From positions 1 to 24,778 of the forward strand of contig JAEWKK010000038.1 of the NCBI GenBank assembly GCA_023386045.1: a DNA stretch of 24,778 nucleotides, read 5' to 3'. The notes under the pieces are model-generated. The model was not told the origin of the DNA, did not search any database, and saw only the letters and a program-made list of their open reading frames with translations. Within the stretch, counting starts at the first letter, position 1. Every line of letters begins with the position of its first letter. Below, in pieces: positions 17,524 to 24,657 of this stretch. A program made the translations under genes and the position numbers. This DNA comes from Bacteroidota bacterium (GTDB lineage Bacteria > Bacteroidota > Bacteroidia > Chitinophagales > Chitinophagaceae).

Positions 17524-18101
17524 CTGATCTCTTTAAATATCGTTTCTTTCAATAATGGCCATTCTTGTTTCAACACGCTAAAATAAACAGAATCTCTTCG
17601 GCGGTTGTTCCACATCTTCATATGACTGCGTAAGATGCCTTCTTCCTTACCACCGATCTTCTGCAATCCCCGCCTTGCTCTTTCATTTAAAACATCTGTT
17701 TTGAATTCCACTCTTTCAAAATTCAGTTGTTCGAAAGTATAATTCATCATGGCATATTTAGAATGCAGGTTGATCTTTGTGCCGCGGAATGCTTTTCCCA
17801 GCCAGGACCATCCAATCTCCAGTCTTTGATCGTACAGGGAAATATTTCCCATGCTCATGCTGCCTGCAATATTGCCGCCCGATTTTTCAATGATGGTGAA
17901 GGCCCTGCGGGTATTGGCTTCGATATCTTTGAATGCCTGGTCCATCCATTGTTTGAGTTGCACTTCATCAGCAAGGTTAAGACTGAAATATTCCCACATG
18001 CCTTCATCCTGGGCCAGTTGCTGAAAGACTGGAAAATCGTTTTGCGATATGGGGCGCAGGATAACCTGGGAGGTTTCTAAGCTGAGATCAACTGGAATCA
18101 T
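17520..18101 (-). CDS. GNAT-family N-acetyltransferase (RimJ/RimL-like)
   Basis: 193 aa, full length for the family. The N terminus (VILRPISQNDFPVFQQLAQ, 13-31) is the usual RimJ/RimL opening. The acetyl-CoA site corresponds to WLGKAFRGTKIN (100-111), followed by the helix and strand FEQLNFERVEFKTDVLNERA (123-142) that mark this branch. It transfers acetyl from acetyl-CoA to an amine, either a protein N terminus or a small molecule; the acceptor is not evident. It overlaps the PlsC-type gene by 4 bp and is the promoter-proximal gene of this pair. Confidence 0.9.
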   Translation of the reverse strand: MIPVDLSLETSQVILRPISQNDFPVFQQLAQDEGMWEYFSLNLADEVQLKQWMDQAFKDIEANTRRAFTIIEKSGGNIAGSMSMGNISLYDQRLEIGWSWLGKAFRGTKINLHSKYAMMNYTFEQLNFERVEFKTDVLNERARRGLQKIGGKEEGILRSHMKMWNNRRRDSVYFSVLKQEWPLLKETIFKEIR

Positions 18102-18172
18102 GGTGCGATGTTAGAAAAGATTTTTCAAAACGTAGTAAATGGATTATAACTGTTTTTCTCCAATTAAAAATA

Positions 18173-18216
18173 TAGCACCACTAAGTTCACCAGGAAACAC
18201 AGAGAACCACTAAGCC
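18173..18216 (+). repeat. Left inverted repeat of the GxxExxY unit
   Basis: TAGCACCACTAAG, then TTCACCAGGAAACACAGAG and a second ACCACTAAG. The internal repeat of ACCACTAAG (18178-18185 region and about 18207-18215) gives it a loose period of its own. Confidence 0.85.
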
Positions 18217-18377
18217 ATTATGAATTTTCTTGTGCGATTTGTAGTCTTAAATTGTTTGTATTGGATAAAGTAAAAAGCTTAATGGATAATTTCATTGGAC
18301 ATTTTTATAGGAGAAAAGCACATTCCAACTGGTTTTTTTCTCATTCTAATGTTGGATTTGTGGTTTAGTTTTCGTTC

Positions 18378-18752
18378 ATGTCTGAAGAGGAAATAATGAG
18401 AATAGTAGTGAATGAATCTGTGAACATTCATAAAAAAATAGGTCCCGGTTTACTTGAAAGTGTTTATAAAACTTGTCTTGCTTTTAGACTACAGAAGCAT
18501 GGACTTTATGTTCAGGTGGAAAAACCTGTGCCGGTTTTTTTTGATGATGTAAAAATGGAGTGTGGTTATCGCGTAGATATTTTTGTAAAGAATGTGGTGA
18601 TCGAAGTAAAATCCATCGCTGCAATATGTGATATAGATGTTGCGCAGATGTTGACTTATTTAAGGTTTTTGAATTGCAGGTTTGGATTAATTCTCAATTT
18701 TAATACAATGCTTATGAAAAATGGGATAAAAAGGGTAGTAAATGGATATTGA
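18378..18752 (+). CDS. GxxExxY protein (PD-(D/E)XK nuclease-like)
   Basis: 124 aa, the usual length of the GxxExxY family. The naming motif is GLLESVY at 24-30, preceded by IHKKIGPG. A PD-(D/E)XK-like core follows: Asp67 in YRVDIFV and Glu76-x-Lys78 in VVIEVKSI, with AQMLTYLR (89-96) as the conserved later helix. This is consistent with a metal-dependent nuclease fold, but the biological role of the family is not established. The gene looks more AT-rich than its neighbours. The ATG at 18378 fits the family start. It has no operon partner and is the only gene inside the inverted repeats. Confidence 0.93.
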   Translation: MSEEEIMRIVVNESVNIHKKIGPGLLESVYKTCLAFRLQKHGLYVQVEKPVPVFFDDVKMECGYRVDIFVKNVVIEVKSIAAICDIDVAQMLTYLRFLNCRFGLILNFNTMLMKNGIKRVVNGY

Positions 18753-18769
18753 AGTTTATTCCACTTTTT

Positions 18770-18814
18770 CTATTTGTGTACCTCGTGGTTCCTGGTGTAT
18801 TCTTAGTGGTGCTA
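18770..18814 (-). repeat. Right inverted repeat of the GxxExxY unit
   Basis: Read on the minus strand it begins TAGCACCACTAAG, then AATACACCAGGAACCACGAG, then GTACACAAATAG. The first 13 bases equal the left copy exactly; the rest match with a 2-nt length difference and scattered changes. It ends 12 bp from the SnoaL-like stop codon. Confidence 0.85.
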
Positions 18815-18826
18815 ATAATTTGGCAA

Positions 18827-19258
18827 TCAATCATGCAGCGGTGTAGAATGCAGCATCTGGACTTTCCAGCGACCTGCAGTTTTAATGAGTACAGCGCTTT
18901 CCATCCATTTTACCAGTTGCTTTTTTTCACCCTTTCTGAATTCTGCAGTATTACGATAACTGACCCAGGCCATTTTGCCCTGGAAACGGGTGGTGATAAA
19001 ATCAAAATGGTTGATGCGTATGATATCAGAACTTTTACGTGACGACATTTTATTGACAAGCGTATCCATGTTCCAGACTTCTCCATCTTCCAGTAGTTGG
19101 AAGTCCTCAGTAGTGTAATATTTTAAGCTATCGGCATTACGCAGCGAAAGACCATTAAAAAATCCAATAATTGCAGCTTCCACCGAACGGTCCTTCTTTT
19201 GAGCCATCAAAACAGTGGAGCAGAACAGTATTAAGGCAACGAGTATTGCTTTTTTCAT
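18827..19258 (-). CDS. Secreted SnoaL-like/DUF4440-type protein
   Basis: A 143-aa exported protein with a signal peptide MKKAILVALILFCSTVLMAQ. The mature part has the NTF2-like pattern: a first helix (AAIIGFFNGLSLRNADSL), a strand region (YTTEDFQLLEDGEVWNM) and late strands MAWVSYRNTAEF and ESAVLIKTAGRWKVQMLHST, the last being typical of SnoaL/DUF4440 proteins. Catalytic or ligand-binding ability cannot be judged from sequence. The ATG at 19258 replaces an upstream in-frame start (19309) because it places the signal peptide first. Divergent from the sugar dehydrogenase. Confidence 0.8.
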   Translation of the reverse strand: MKKAILVALILFCSTVLMAQKKDRSVEAAIIGFFNGLSLRNADSLKYYTTEDFQLLEDGEVWNMDTLVNKMSSRKSSDIIRINHFDFITTRFQGKMAWVSYRNTAEFRKGEKKQLVKWMESAVLIKTAGRWKVQMLHSTPLHD

Positions 19259-19360
19259 CTTTAAATATACTGGTAATTGTTTCCAGTTCCCCAACTGTCG
19301 TGATCGCATGCTATGAGCCTTCCTTGCCCTAACTTTATTGCAGTTAAAATTTACCCAGCT

Positions 19361-20584
19361 ATGTATCAGGTTGTCCTTATTGCAGCAAGCATTTTTCTTC
19401 TTGGTTCCTGTAGTACCAATACTCCCAATGGCAGTGGAACAGGGAATGATTCCTTACTTCCTCCGGTTGAAACCAAATCGCCCAATACCAGTTACAAGCC
19501 TGCCTTTACAGGACAAACCCGGATTGCAGGTGTAAAAACAAAAACTACTTACGAAGGAAAACAGTTGACCGGCGGCCTGCAAAAGCCCTGGGGCATTGCA
19601 GTTCTTCCTGACGGTCGTTTGCTGATCAATGAAAAAACAGGAAGCATGAGGATCGTTACAACAACGGGAAGTATTGGGAATGCCATAACAGGCATTCCTG
19701 CAGTCAATGCCTCGGGACAGGGAGGTTTGCTGGGCATTGCACTGGATCCTGATTTTGAAAATAACAGGATGGTGTACTGGACATTTTCTGAACAAACTCC
19801 AGATGGTAATCTTACAGCAGTTGCCAAAGGAAAATTATCTGCAGATGAAAAAGCAATGGAAAATGTTTCGGTGATCTACAGGGCAACGCCTGCATATAAT
19901 GGAACATTGCATTATGGTTCACGCATACTGGTTGATAATACAGGTAATTTAATTTTCAGTACAGGTGAGCGCTCCGACCTGGTCACCAGACCACAGGCGC
20001 AGGACCTGCAATCCAACCTGGGGAAGGTGATCCGCATTACAAAAGACGGTGCTCCAGCGCCAGGAAATCCATTCATTGGACGTACTGATGCAAGACCCGA
20101 GTTATATAGTTATGGTCACAGGAATGTGCAGGGACTTGCTTTCAGTCCGGTTACCGGTGAGCTCTGGGAAAATGAATTTGGTCCACGTGGTGGAGATGAA
20201 TTGAACATCATCAAAGCTGGAAAAAATTATGGTTGGCCAACGATCACGTATGGAATTGAATATAGTGGCCAGACTATTGGTTCGGGCATCACCCAGCAAA
20301 ATGGAATGGAACAACCTGTCTATTACTGGGATCCTGTGATTTCTCCAAGTGGGATGACCTTCTATTCAGGAAATGATATGCCCGAATGGAAGAACAATTT
20401 ATTTATTGCAGGCCTCAATTCCAATCACATTGCCAGGTTGGTCATTGAAAACAATAAGGTAAAGGGTGAAGAAAGACTGCTTGCAAGTGAGGGACAAAGA
20501 TTCCGCGACGTAGCCCAGGGGAAAGATGGTGCATTGTATGCGGTAACAGATGAGGGAAGGTTGTATCGCATTGCGAAGAAATGA
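19361..20584 (+). CDS. PQQ-dependent sugar dehydrogenase-like lipoprotein (GSDH fold)
   Basis: A 407-aa envelope protein, a six-bladed beta-propeller of the soluble glucose/aldose dehydrogenase family, which oxidises sugars using PQQ. The lipobox LLGSC (Cys17) makes it a lipoprotein. Signature parts are GGLQKPWGIAVLPDGRLLI near the start, TLHYGSRILVDNTGN with the presumed catalytic His (184), SYGHRNVQGL (250-259) and ENEFGPRGGDELN (270-282). The ATG at 19361 was preferred to that at 19313 because the signal peptide then begins at once; TAACTTTA (19330-19337), close to a -7 box, lies just before it. Substrate is unknown, and PQQ synthesis genes are not in this window. Confidence 0.88.
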   Translation: MYQVVLIAASIFLLGSCSTNTPNGSGTGNDSLLPPVETKSPNTSYKPAFTGQTRIAGVKTKTTYEGKQLTGGLQKPWGIAVLPDGRLLINEKTGSMRIVTTTGSIGNAITGIPAVNASGQGGLLGIALDPDFENNRMVYWTFSEQTPDGNLTAVAKGKLSADEKAMENVSVIYRATPAYNGTLHYGSRILVDNTGNLIFSTGERSDLVTRPQAQDLQSNLGKVIRITKDGAPAPGNPFIGRTDARPELYSYGHRNVQGLAFSPVTGELWENEFGPRGGDELNIIKAGKNYGWPTITYGIEYSGQTIGSGITQQNGMEQPVYYWDPVISPSGMTFYSGNDMPEWKNNLFIAGLNSNHIARLVIENNKVKGEERLLASEGQRFRDVAQGKDGALYAVTDEGRLYRIAKK

Positions 20585-20664
20585 GTGAGGTATAGTGAGT
20601 GGTGAATTTTGGTGAGTCGTGAGTGGTGAGTGGTGAGTTTTTGGTGAGTCGTGAGTGGTGAGTA
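20582..20664. repeat. GTGAGTG/GGTGAGT heptamer tract
   Basis: A run of 7-nt words (GTGAGTG, GTGAGTC, ATAGTGA, GTGGTGA) with TTTTGG-type breaks, beginning at the stop codon of the sugar dehydrogenase, whose TGA lies in the first copy. It is the reverse complement of the tract at 1-108. Confidence 0.88.
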
Positions 20665-20898
20665 TTCTGTGGGATTGTCATCCTGTAAGGATACTGTGTT
20701 CTTTGTTGTTAGAGCGAGAAAAAAAGTGAGAGCGAAGATGAATACCCGGAACACAAAGTGCACGGAGAAGGCACCAAAGGCACAACGCAATAGCCACAAG
20801 TTCACGAGCTCACAATTTCATCCATTTGTTCGTTTGTGATCCAATAGCTTTCTCAATAAAGTAGGATCCAGTTATAAACCATTTGCTTTCTCCCATAC
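20665..20898. repeat. Gene-free repeat-rich gap with an octamer run
   Basis: No credible gene. ATCCT-GTA-AGGAT (about 20679-20691) is a small stem-loop. Around 20750-20786 CACAAAG, CACGGAG, CACCAAAG and CACAAC words resemble the ends of the GxxExxY unit in style. From 20795 to 20834 five octamers follow: CACAAGTT, CACGAGCT, CACAATTT, CATCCATT, TGTTCGTT. Confidence 0.6.
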
Positions 20899-20947
20899 GC
20901 CATCTGCCATATGCATATACTATGAACTATGAACCATGAACCATGCA
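20899..20947. repeat. GCCATCT/CTATGAA heptamer tract
   Basis: Seven consecutive heptamers without a break: GCCATCT, GCCATAT, GCATATA, CTATGAA, CTATGAA, CCATGAA, CCATGCA. Same words as at 8293-8492 and 24628-24657. It ends 7 bp from the stop codon of the GAF-type gene. Confidence 0.88.
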
Positions 20948-20954
20948 CTCTCAT

Positions 20955-22265
20955 CTATCCCAGATTTATCTCCACCCGCATAGCCTTTAGTCCCTTGATG
21001 CCCTGCAATTCTTCCAGCTCTAACATTTCAATACCCTCAAGAAGGATATTTTTCTTTTGAAGAAAGAGAATGAATTCTTCATATTCATTCACCTCTTTTT
21101 GATTGGAATAAACTATAGCGATCTTTCCTGGTTGTGTGAGCCTTTCACCGCTTTCTTTTATATGAACCTTGTCCAGCCTTTTCTTCATAATCTCATAACG
21201 GATATTGTAAGAACCTTCCACATCAAATTTGCGTTCATCCCTTCTGAAACTTATGGCGATGGGCTGACTGTGCACCAAAATAAGCTGTGTTGTTTGTAAG
21301 GGTAATTTGAGCTGGGGCAGAAGCTCGTTTGTCAGTCGCGCTACACCGGCCATCGACTTCAATTGCCATAAGCGGATATTCTTCAAATAAAAAAGATCAA
21401 AGGGCAGAGCGGGTGCAATTGACTGTCCTATATAGATGTTGTATTCAATGCCGTCCGAGCGGAACTTTTCAAAATAATGTGGATATGATTGTTGAATGAG
21501 CTCTTCCTGTTTTTCAAGGTAAGAAAGTATGGTTTCATTGATGGTTGCAACCGAGGCTTCATATTCACATCGATACCGGTTCAATGGGTTTTCTTTTTCC
21601 TGTAGCAGTTTAAAATATCTTTCAATGATCTCCTTTGCCGCAGGATTTGTTTTCTGAAGATTCAACAGCAGGGGCATCACTTCATTACTGATAAAATCAT
21701 TAATGCTGATCTCTTCTTCCGCGGTCATATTATCTTCCAGCGACTGCCGGATATTTTGATTGCGGAATTCCAGTCCTTCCAGCAAAGGAAGTTGCACCAG
21801 TGACTGGAGCTCCTGCAATATGCCTGCAATCATGGAAAGATGTTCCTTGAGATCTTTTTGTATGGCATTGGAACGTTCAAGTGAAGAATTGCGGATGTCG
21901 ATCGCTCCGTAAAGTGGAAATACTTCTTCAAACATCACTGTTCTGTCGGGCATGGAACTATCCCTGACACGTAAATGCTCCCAGGCAACTTCGGCAAATT
22001 TCCACTCAACGGATTGCTGTAGTGCTGTAAACTTTTCCCTTATTAATTTTTCAATCCGGTTTTCAAAATTGTCACGGCATTTTAATATTGCCAGTGTGAG
22101 AAGCGGTATGGCCGGTTCCAGCAATCGTATGGTTTCCTGTGTCAGCTTGTTTTGTACTGGCGAACTGATTTCCAAAAAACCGATCAGACCATCACTGTTT
22201 TGCATGGGATAACAGATAAAACTCCTGCTACCTTTTTCATAAAGCACGCGAAGAAATGGGGCCAT
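20955..22265 (-). CDS. C-terminal part of a split GAF-type protein
   Basis: 436 codons in the same frame as the gene upstream, separated from it only by a TAG. It opens MAPFLRVLYEKGSRSFICYP and continues GLIGFLEISSPVQNKLTQ, which looks like the second half of a GAF domain (to about residue 60). Next comes a long helical region (about 65-260) with charged heptads, then a mixed alpha/beta end (about 270-436). No kinase, HTH or output domain was recognised. The methionine just after the TAG could allow re-initiation, but half a GAF fold would be left on each product. Probably the rest of one original protein of about 787 residues. Confidence 0.7.
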   Translation of the reverse strand: MAPFLRVLYEKGSRSFICYPMQNSDGLIGFLEISSPVQNKLTQETIRLLEPAIPLLTLAILKCRDNFENRIEKLIREKFTALQQSVEWKFAEVAWEHLRVRDSSMPDRTVMFEEVFPLYGAIDIRNSSLERSNAIQKDLKEHLSMIAGILQELQSLVQLPLLEGLEFRNQNIRQSLEDNMTAEEEISINDFISNEVMPLLLNLQKTNPAAKEIIERYFKLLQEKENPLNRYRCEYEASVATINETILSYLEKQEELIQQSYPHYFEKFRSDGIEYNIYIGQSIAPALPFDLFYLKNIRLWQLKSMAGVARLTNELLPQLKLPLQTTQLILVHSQPIAISFRRDERKFDVEGSYNIRYEIMKKRLDKVHIKESGERLTQPGKIAIVYSNQKEVNEYEEFILFLQKKNILLEGIEMLELEELQGIKGLKAMRVEINLG

Positions 22266-22268
22266 CTA
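22263..22268 (-). other. In-frame TAG followed directly by ATG
   Basis: Read on the minus strand the codons are ATG TTG TAG ATG GCC: a single amber codon in an otherwise open reading frame, with no frame change. Other genes in the window (the mlaD-like and small barrel genes) end in TAG, so the codon is not recoded in general. Confidence 0.95.
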
Positions 22269-23321
22269 CAACATTTCTTCGGTAACATGACTCACAGGTG
22301 TTGGTTCAGGCTGTGATCTTAAGAAATCAACAAAGGAACGAAACTGTTGAAGGTTCTCGATGCTGCCATCCAGCCACTGCCTGCAAACCAGACTGTGTTT
22401 GCCTGTCACTTCATCAAGTACAACCTGGCCATTGATGGATACAAATGGCATGAGTCCCACTTCAATTTCATTTAATCCTATAAGGGCTTTAACAGCTGTC
22501 TTCAGTTCTTCAATGATGTCTTTATTACAGTCTTCCCTGAGCAGGATCTTTTTGATAATCTCCAGTGATTCAGAAGTAGTAACATCTTCGGCAACCCAAA
22601 GCGAAAAACCTTCCACAGCAAAAAGATGGAGAGGCATGGTAGCAAGCTGTTTTTCCAGATCAAGAATGCGGAAAGTATTCATGCACACAGCGCAATCCTG
22701 GATGGGAGGGAGCTTGCCCTTTAATTGAATCTCTGTGAAGCGGCTGTCGTATCGGATACGATAATAGCGCGTCATCCCTTCTTCATCTTCTATGGGATAA
22801 ATCAGGTGACGGTCCTCGTTAAGCTGCATATTATAAAATCTTTCCAGCACCTGGTCATAGATGGCAGCACATTGTATGGTTTTCAATTCTTCAGTATCCA
22901 TTCCCTGGGGTAAGTACAGGTATTGAGACCTGCTGTCGAAAAAGAGATTTTTAAAGGGTTCTGAGGAATAAAATACCTTGAACTGGTAAGGTGTTGCCAG
23001 TGCAAAGCTGCCCTGGTCGTTACAGATCACCGGAAACAGAGAAGTGGTAAGAAGGTCCATCAGTTCTTCATGTTTACCCAGCATTTCTTCCTGCTGTATG
23101 GGTTGTAGCAATTCGGGATGAGCTTCGAATTTTTTGATCAGGTAATGGTAGAGCAGTTCTTTGGTATCAGAAACTGAGTTGAGTTTTTGTTTCAGGTAAT
23201 TGATAAAAGGTCTGAAAGAAATACGGCTTTGCAGGAATGGCAATGCTTCAATAACCGTAGGATGCGCGGAATAAATATTGGGGTGGGTTGATGTTTTTGA
23301 TACCTTGATTTCGTCGAGCAT
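22266..23321 (-). CDS. N-terminal part of a split GAF-type protein
   Basis: 351 aa ending at an in-frame TAG. The ATG at 23321 (MLDEIKVSKTS) was preferred to one at 23489, since the residues between (hydrophobic then basic, in a repeat-bearing gap) look non-coding. The product has no signal peptide and is probably cytoplasmic. Residues 1-250 show no known domain; helix SLEIIKKILLRE and strand EVGLMPFVSINGQVV near the end look like the start of a GAF domain that the TAG interrupts. GAF domains bind small ligands. Divergent from pirin with about 250 bp between. Confidence 0.65.
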   Translation of the reverse strand: MLDEIKVSKTSTHPNIYSAHPTVIEALPFLQSRISFRPFINYLKQKLNSVSDTKELLYHYLIKKFEAHPELLQPIQQEEMLGKHEELMDLLTTSLFPVICNDQGSFALATPYQFKVFYSSEPFKNLFFDSRSQYLYLPQGMDTEELKTIQCAAIYDQVLERFYNMQLNEDRHLIYPIEDEEGMTRYYRIRYDSRFTEIQLKGKLPPIQDCAVCMNTFRILDLEKQLATMPLHLFAVEGFSLWVAEDVTTSESLEIIKKILLREDCNKDIIEELKTAVKALIGLNEIEVGLMPFVSINGQVVLDEVTGKHSLVCRQWLDGSIENLQQFRSFVDFLRSQPEPTPVSHVTEEML

Positions 23322-23395
23322 AACGTTGGTTTTTGAGTGACGAAAACGGCGGGATAGTAAGCATTCTAAAGGTAGGATATTTTGCGGTGCCGCGA

Positions 23396-23445
23396 GAATA
23401 TTGAATATCGAACAGATGAACAAGGAATGATGAAGTAGAAAGAGC
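23396..23445. repeat. GAATATT-type heptamer tract
   Basis: Seven successive units, six of 7 nt and one of 8: GAATATT, GAATATC, GAACAGAT, GAACAAG, GAATGAT, GAAGTAG, AAAGAGC. It lies in the gap between the split GAF gene and pirin. The words differ from those of the other tracts but the period is the same. Confidence 0.7.
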
Positions 23446-23569
23446 AATGGCAACAAGATCGTATTGTGACCTTTGTGATATGGCTGCATAATGTGAGAGC
23501 GGCCTTAGAAAAGATGAATAATAATTATCGGATATTTAGGAAGGGTAAAAGGTTATTAAAATTGATTTT

Positions 23570-24484
23570 ATGATAGAGCTTGTAATAGAGGCAAGGGCTG
23601 CGGCCATTAGCAAGGCCATGAAAGTAAAACGCATCCTTCCTTTCCGGTTAAGAAGAATGGTAGGGCCGTTTATATTTATGGATCATGCGGGACCCGTTGT
23701 GGATACCCAGCCGGAAGGCAACTCACTGGATGTATTGCCGCACCCGCACATCGGGCTGTCTACGGTAAGCTATTTATTTGGAGGACAGGTGACCCACAGG
23801 GATAGCCTGGGTGTGAAGCAGATCATAAAGCCGGGAGAAGTGAACTGGATGACCGCAGGAAGAGGCATTGCCCATTCTGAAAGATTTGAAGAGCCTTCGG
23901 CTCTGACAGGAGGTTTGGAAATGATACAAACATGGGTAGCCCTACCTGAAAAAGATGAAGAAGCTGCGCCTGATTTTACCAATTATACCCGCGATCAATT
24001 ACCAGTGTATCATGACAAGGGTGTCTGGATGCGCTTGATAGCAGGTCATGCATATGGATTGAATAACCAGGTTAAGACAAATTCTCCCTTATTTTATTTG
24101 CACGTGGTATTGGACCAGGGAGCCAAATTTGGTATGCCTAAAGAACATTCCGAAAGAGGAATCTATATAGTAAATGGAAGTATAGAAATTTCAGGAGTTA
24201 GCTATCATTCTGGCCAAATGGTTGTTTTCCGGAAAGAAGCTGATCCTACAATTCTTGCGAAAGAAAATTCTGTGTTGATGTTTTTGGGTGGAGAGCCTTT
24301 GGGGGAACGTTTTATATGGTGGAATTTTGTTTCTTCAAGGAGAGAACGCATTGAGCAGGCTAAAGAAGATTGGAAACAGGGCAGGATCATTCTTCCTCCC
24401 AATGACAATAAAGAATTTATTCCACTCCCTGATGACAGGTCAAAGCCGGCGGGCACTGCTCCGGGTCCGGAACCGTTATCATAG
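23570..24484 (+). CDS. Pirin family protein
   Basis: A 304-aa bicupin, the usual pirin length. The N-terminal cupin holds the metal ligands His58 and His60 (PHPHIGLST) and His102 and Glu104 (GRGIAHSERF), as in characterised pirins, which bind iron and in some bacteria act as quercetin dioxygenases or redox-sensing regulators. The second cupin (about 170-260; PLFYLHVVLDQGAKF, ERGIYIVNGSIEI) lacks an obvious ligand set, as expected. The tail is proline-rich. The ATG at 23570 matches the family start. Function beyond the fold is not determinable here. Confidence 0.93.
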   Translation: MIELVIEARAAAISKAMKVKRILPFRLRRMVGPFIFMDHAGPVVDTQPEGNSLDVLPHPHIGLSTVSYLFGGQVTHRDSLGVKQIIKPGEVNWMTAGRGIAHSERFEEPSALTGGLEMIQTWVALPEKDEEAAPDFTNYTRDQLPVYHDKGVWMRLIAGHAYGLNNQVKTNSPLFYLHVVLDQGAKFGMPKEHSERGIYIVNGSIEISGVSYHSGQMVVFRKEADPTILAKENSVLMFLGGEPLGERFIWWNFVSSRRERIEQAKEDWKQGRIILPPNDNKEFIPLPDDRSKPAGTAPGPEPLS

Positions 24485-24536
24485 AGTTTACGAGTTCTCA
24501 AGTTGGTGTTTAAAGTTTAAAGTCTAAAGTTTAAGA
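24484..24536. repeat. Octamer-then-heptamer tract after pirin
   Basis: GAGTTTAC, GAGTTCTC, AAGTTGGTG (about 8 nt) and then TTTAAAG, TTTAAAG, TCTAAAG, TTTAAGA (7 nt). It begins in the pirin stop codon. The octamers resemble those at 20795-20818. Confidence 0.75.
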
Positions 24537-24539
24537 TTC

Positions 24540-24616
24540 TGTATTGCGAAGTTTCTTTTCAATGGGCGAACAGCCAGGGACCACAGGCCAATTTTCAAAC
24601 GCGAATCGGCAATACA
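24540..24616. other. Inverted repeat TGTATTGC/GCAATACA
   Basis: An 8-bp perfect inverted repeat (24540-24547 with 24609-24616) encloses a 61-bp gene-free segment. It contains AAACGC-GAATCGG words like those at 8402-8429. Significance uncertain. Confidence 0.35.
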
Positions 24617-24627
24617 ATATGCCCTAC

Positions 24628-24657
24628 GCCATCTGCCATGAACTATGAACCATGAAC
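24628..24657. repeat. Third copy of the GCCATCT/ATGAACC tract
   Basis: GCCATCT, GCCATGA, ACTATGA, ACCATGA, AC in unbroken 7-nt register. Shares the 12-mer GCCATCTGCCAT with the tracts at 8327-8338 (inverted) and 20899-20910. It is cut off by the probable IS end. Confidence 0.85.

Larger units (their letters stand above)
18173..18814. mobile_element. GxxExxY gene enclosed by terminal inverted repeats
   Basis: A 642-bp unit bounded by perfect 13-bp inverted ends: TAGCACCACTAAG (18173-18185) and its reverse complement (18802-18814). The match continues inward, imperfectly, for about 40 bp (to 18216 and from about 18770) through CACCAGGAA and ACAC-rich words. The only gene inside is the GxxExxY ORF. 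The trinucleotide ATA flanks both sides, but in AT-rich DNA that is weak evidence for a target duplication. It lies between two ordinary genes. Whether it moves is inferred. Confidence 0.55.

Noticed and set aside
18170..18817. ATA target-site duplication around the GxxExxY unit
   Set aside because: Three bases in AT-rich sequence match by chance too often; kept only as a remark.
18749..19042. ORF following the GxxExxY stop on the plus strand
   Set aside because: It runs through the right inverted repeat and antisense to the SnoaL-like gene; the translation has no family character.
20425..20839. ORFs across the gap between sugar dehydrogenase and GAF-type gene
   Set aside because: They translate heptamer and octamer repeats into low-complexity peptides (repeated HHSRLT-like units) and are not genes.
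22263..22268. TAG read as an amino acid throughout this organism
   Set aside because: Several ordinary genes in the window end with TAG at their expected length, so the codon works as a stop.
23322..23489. Extended N terminus of the split GAF-type protein, or a signal peptide there
   Set aside because: The extra 56 residues include the translated GAATATT repeat tract and look non-coding; the ATG at 23321 gives a clean start.
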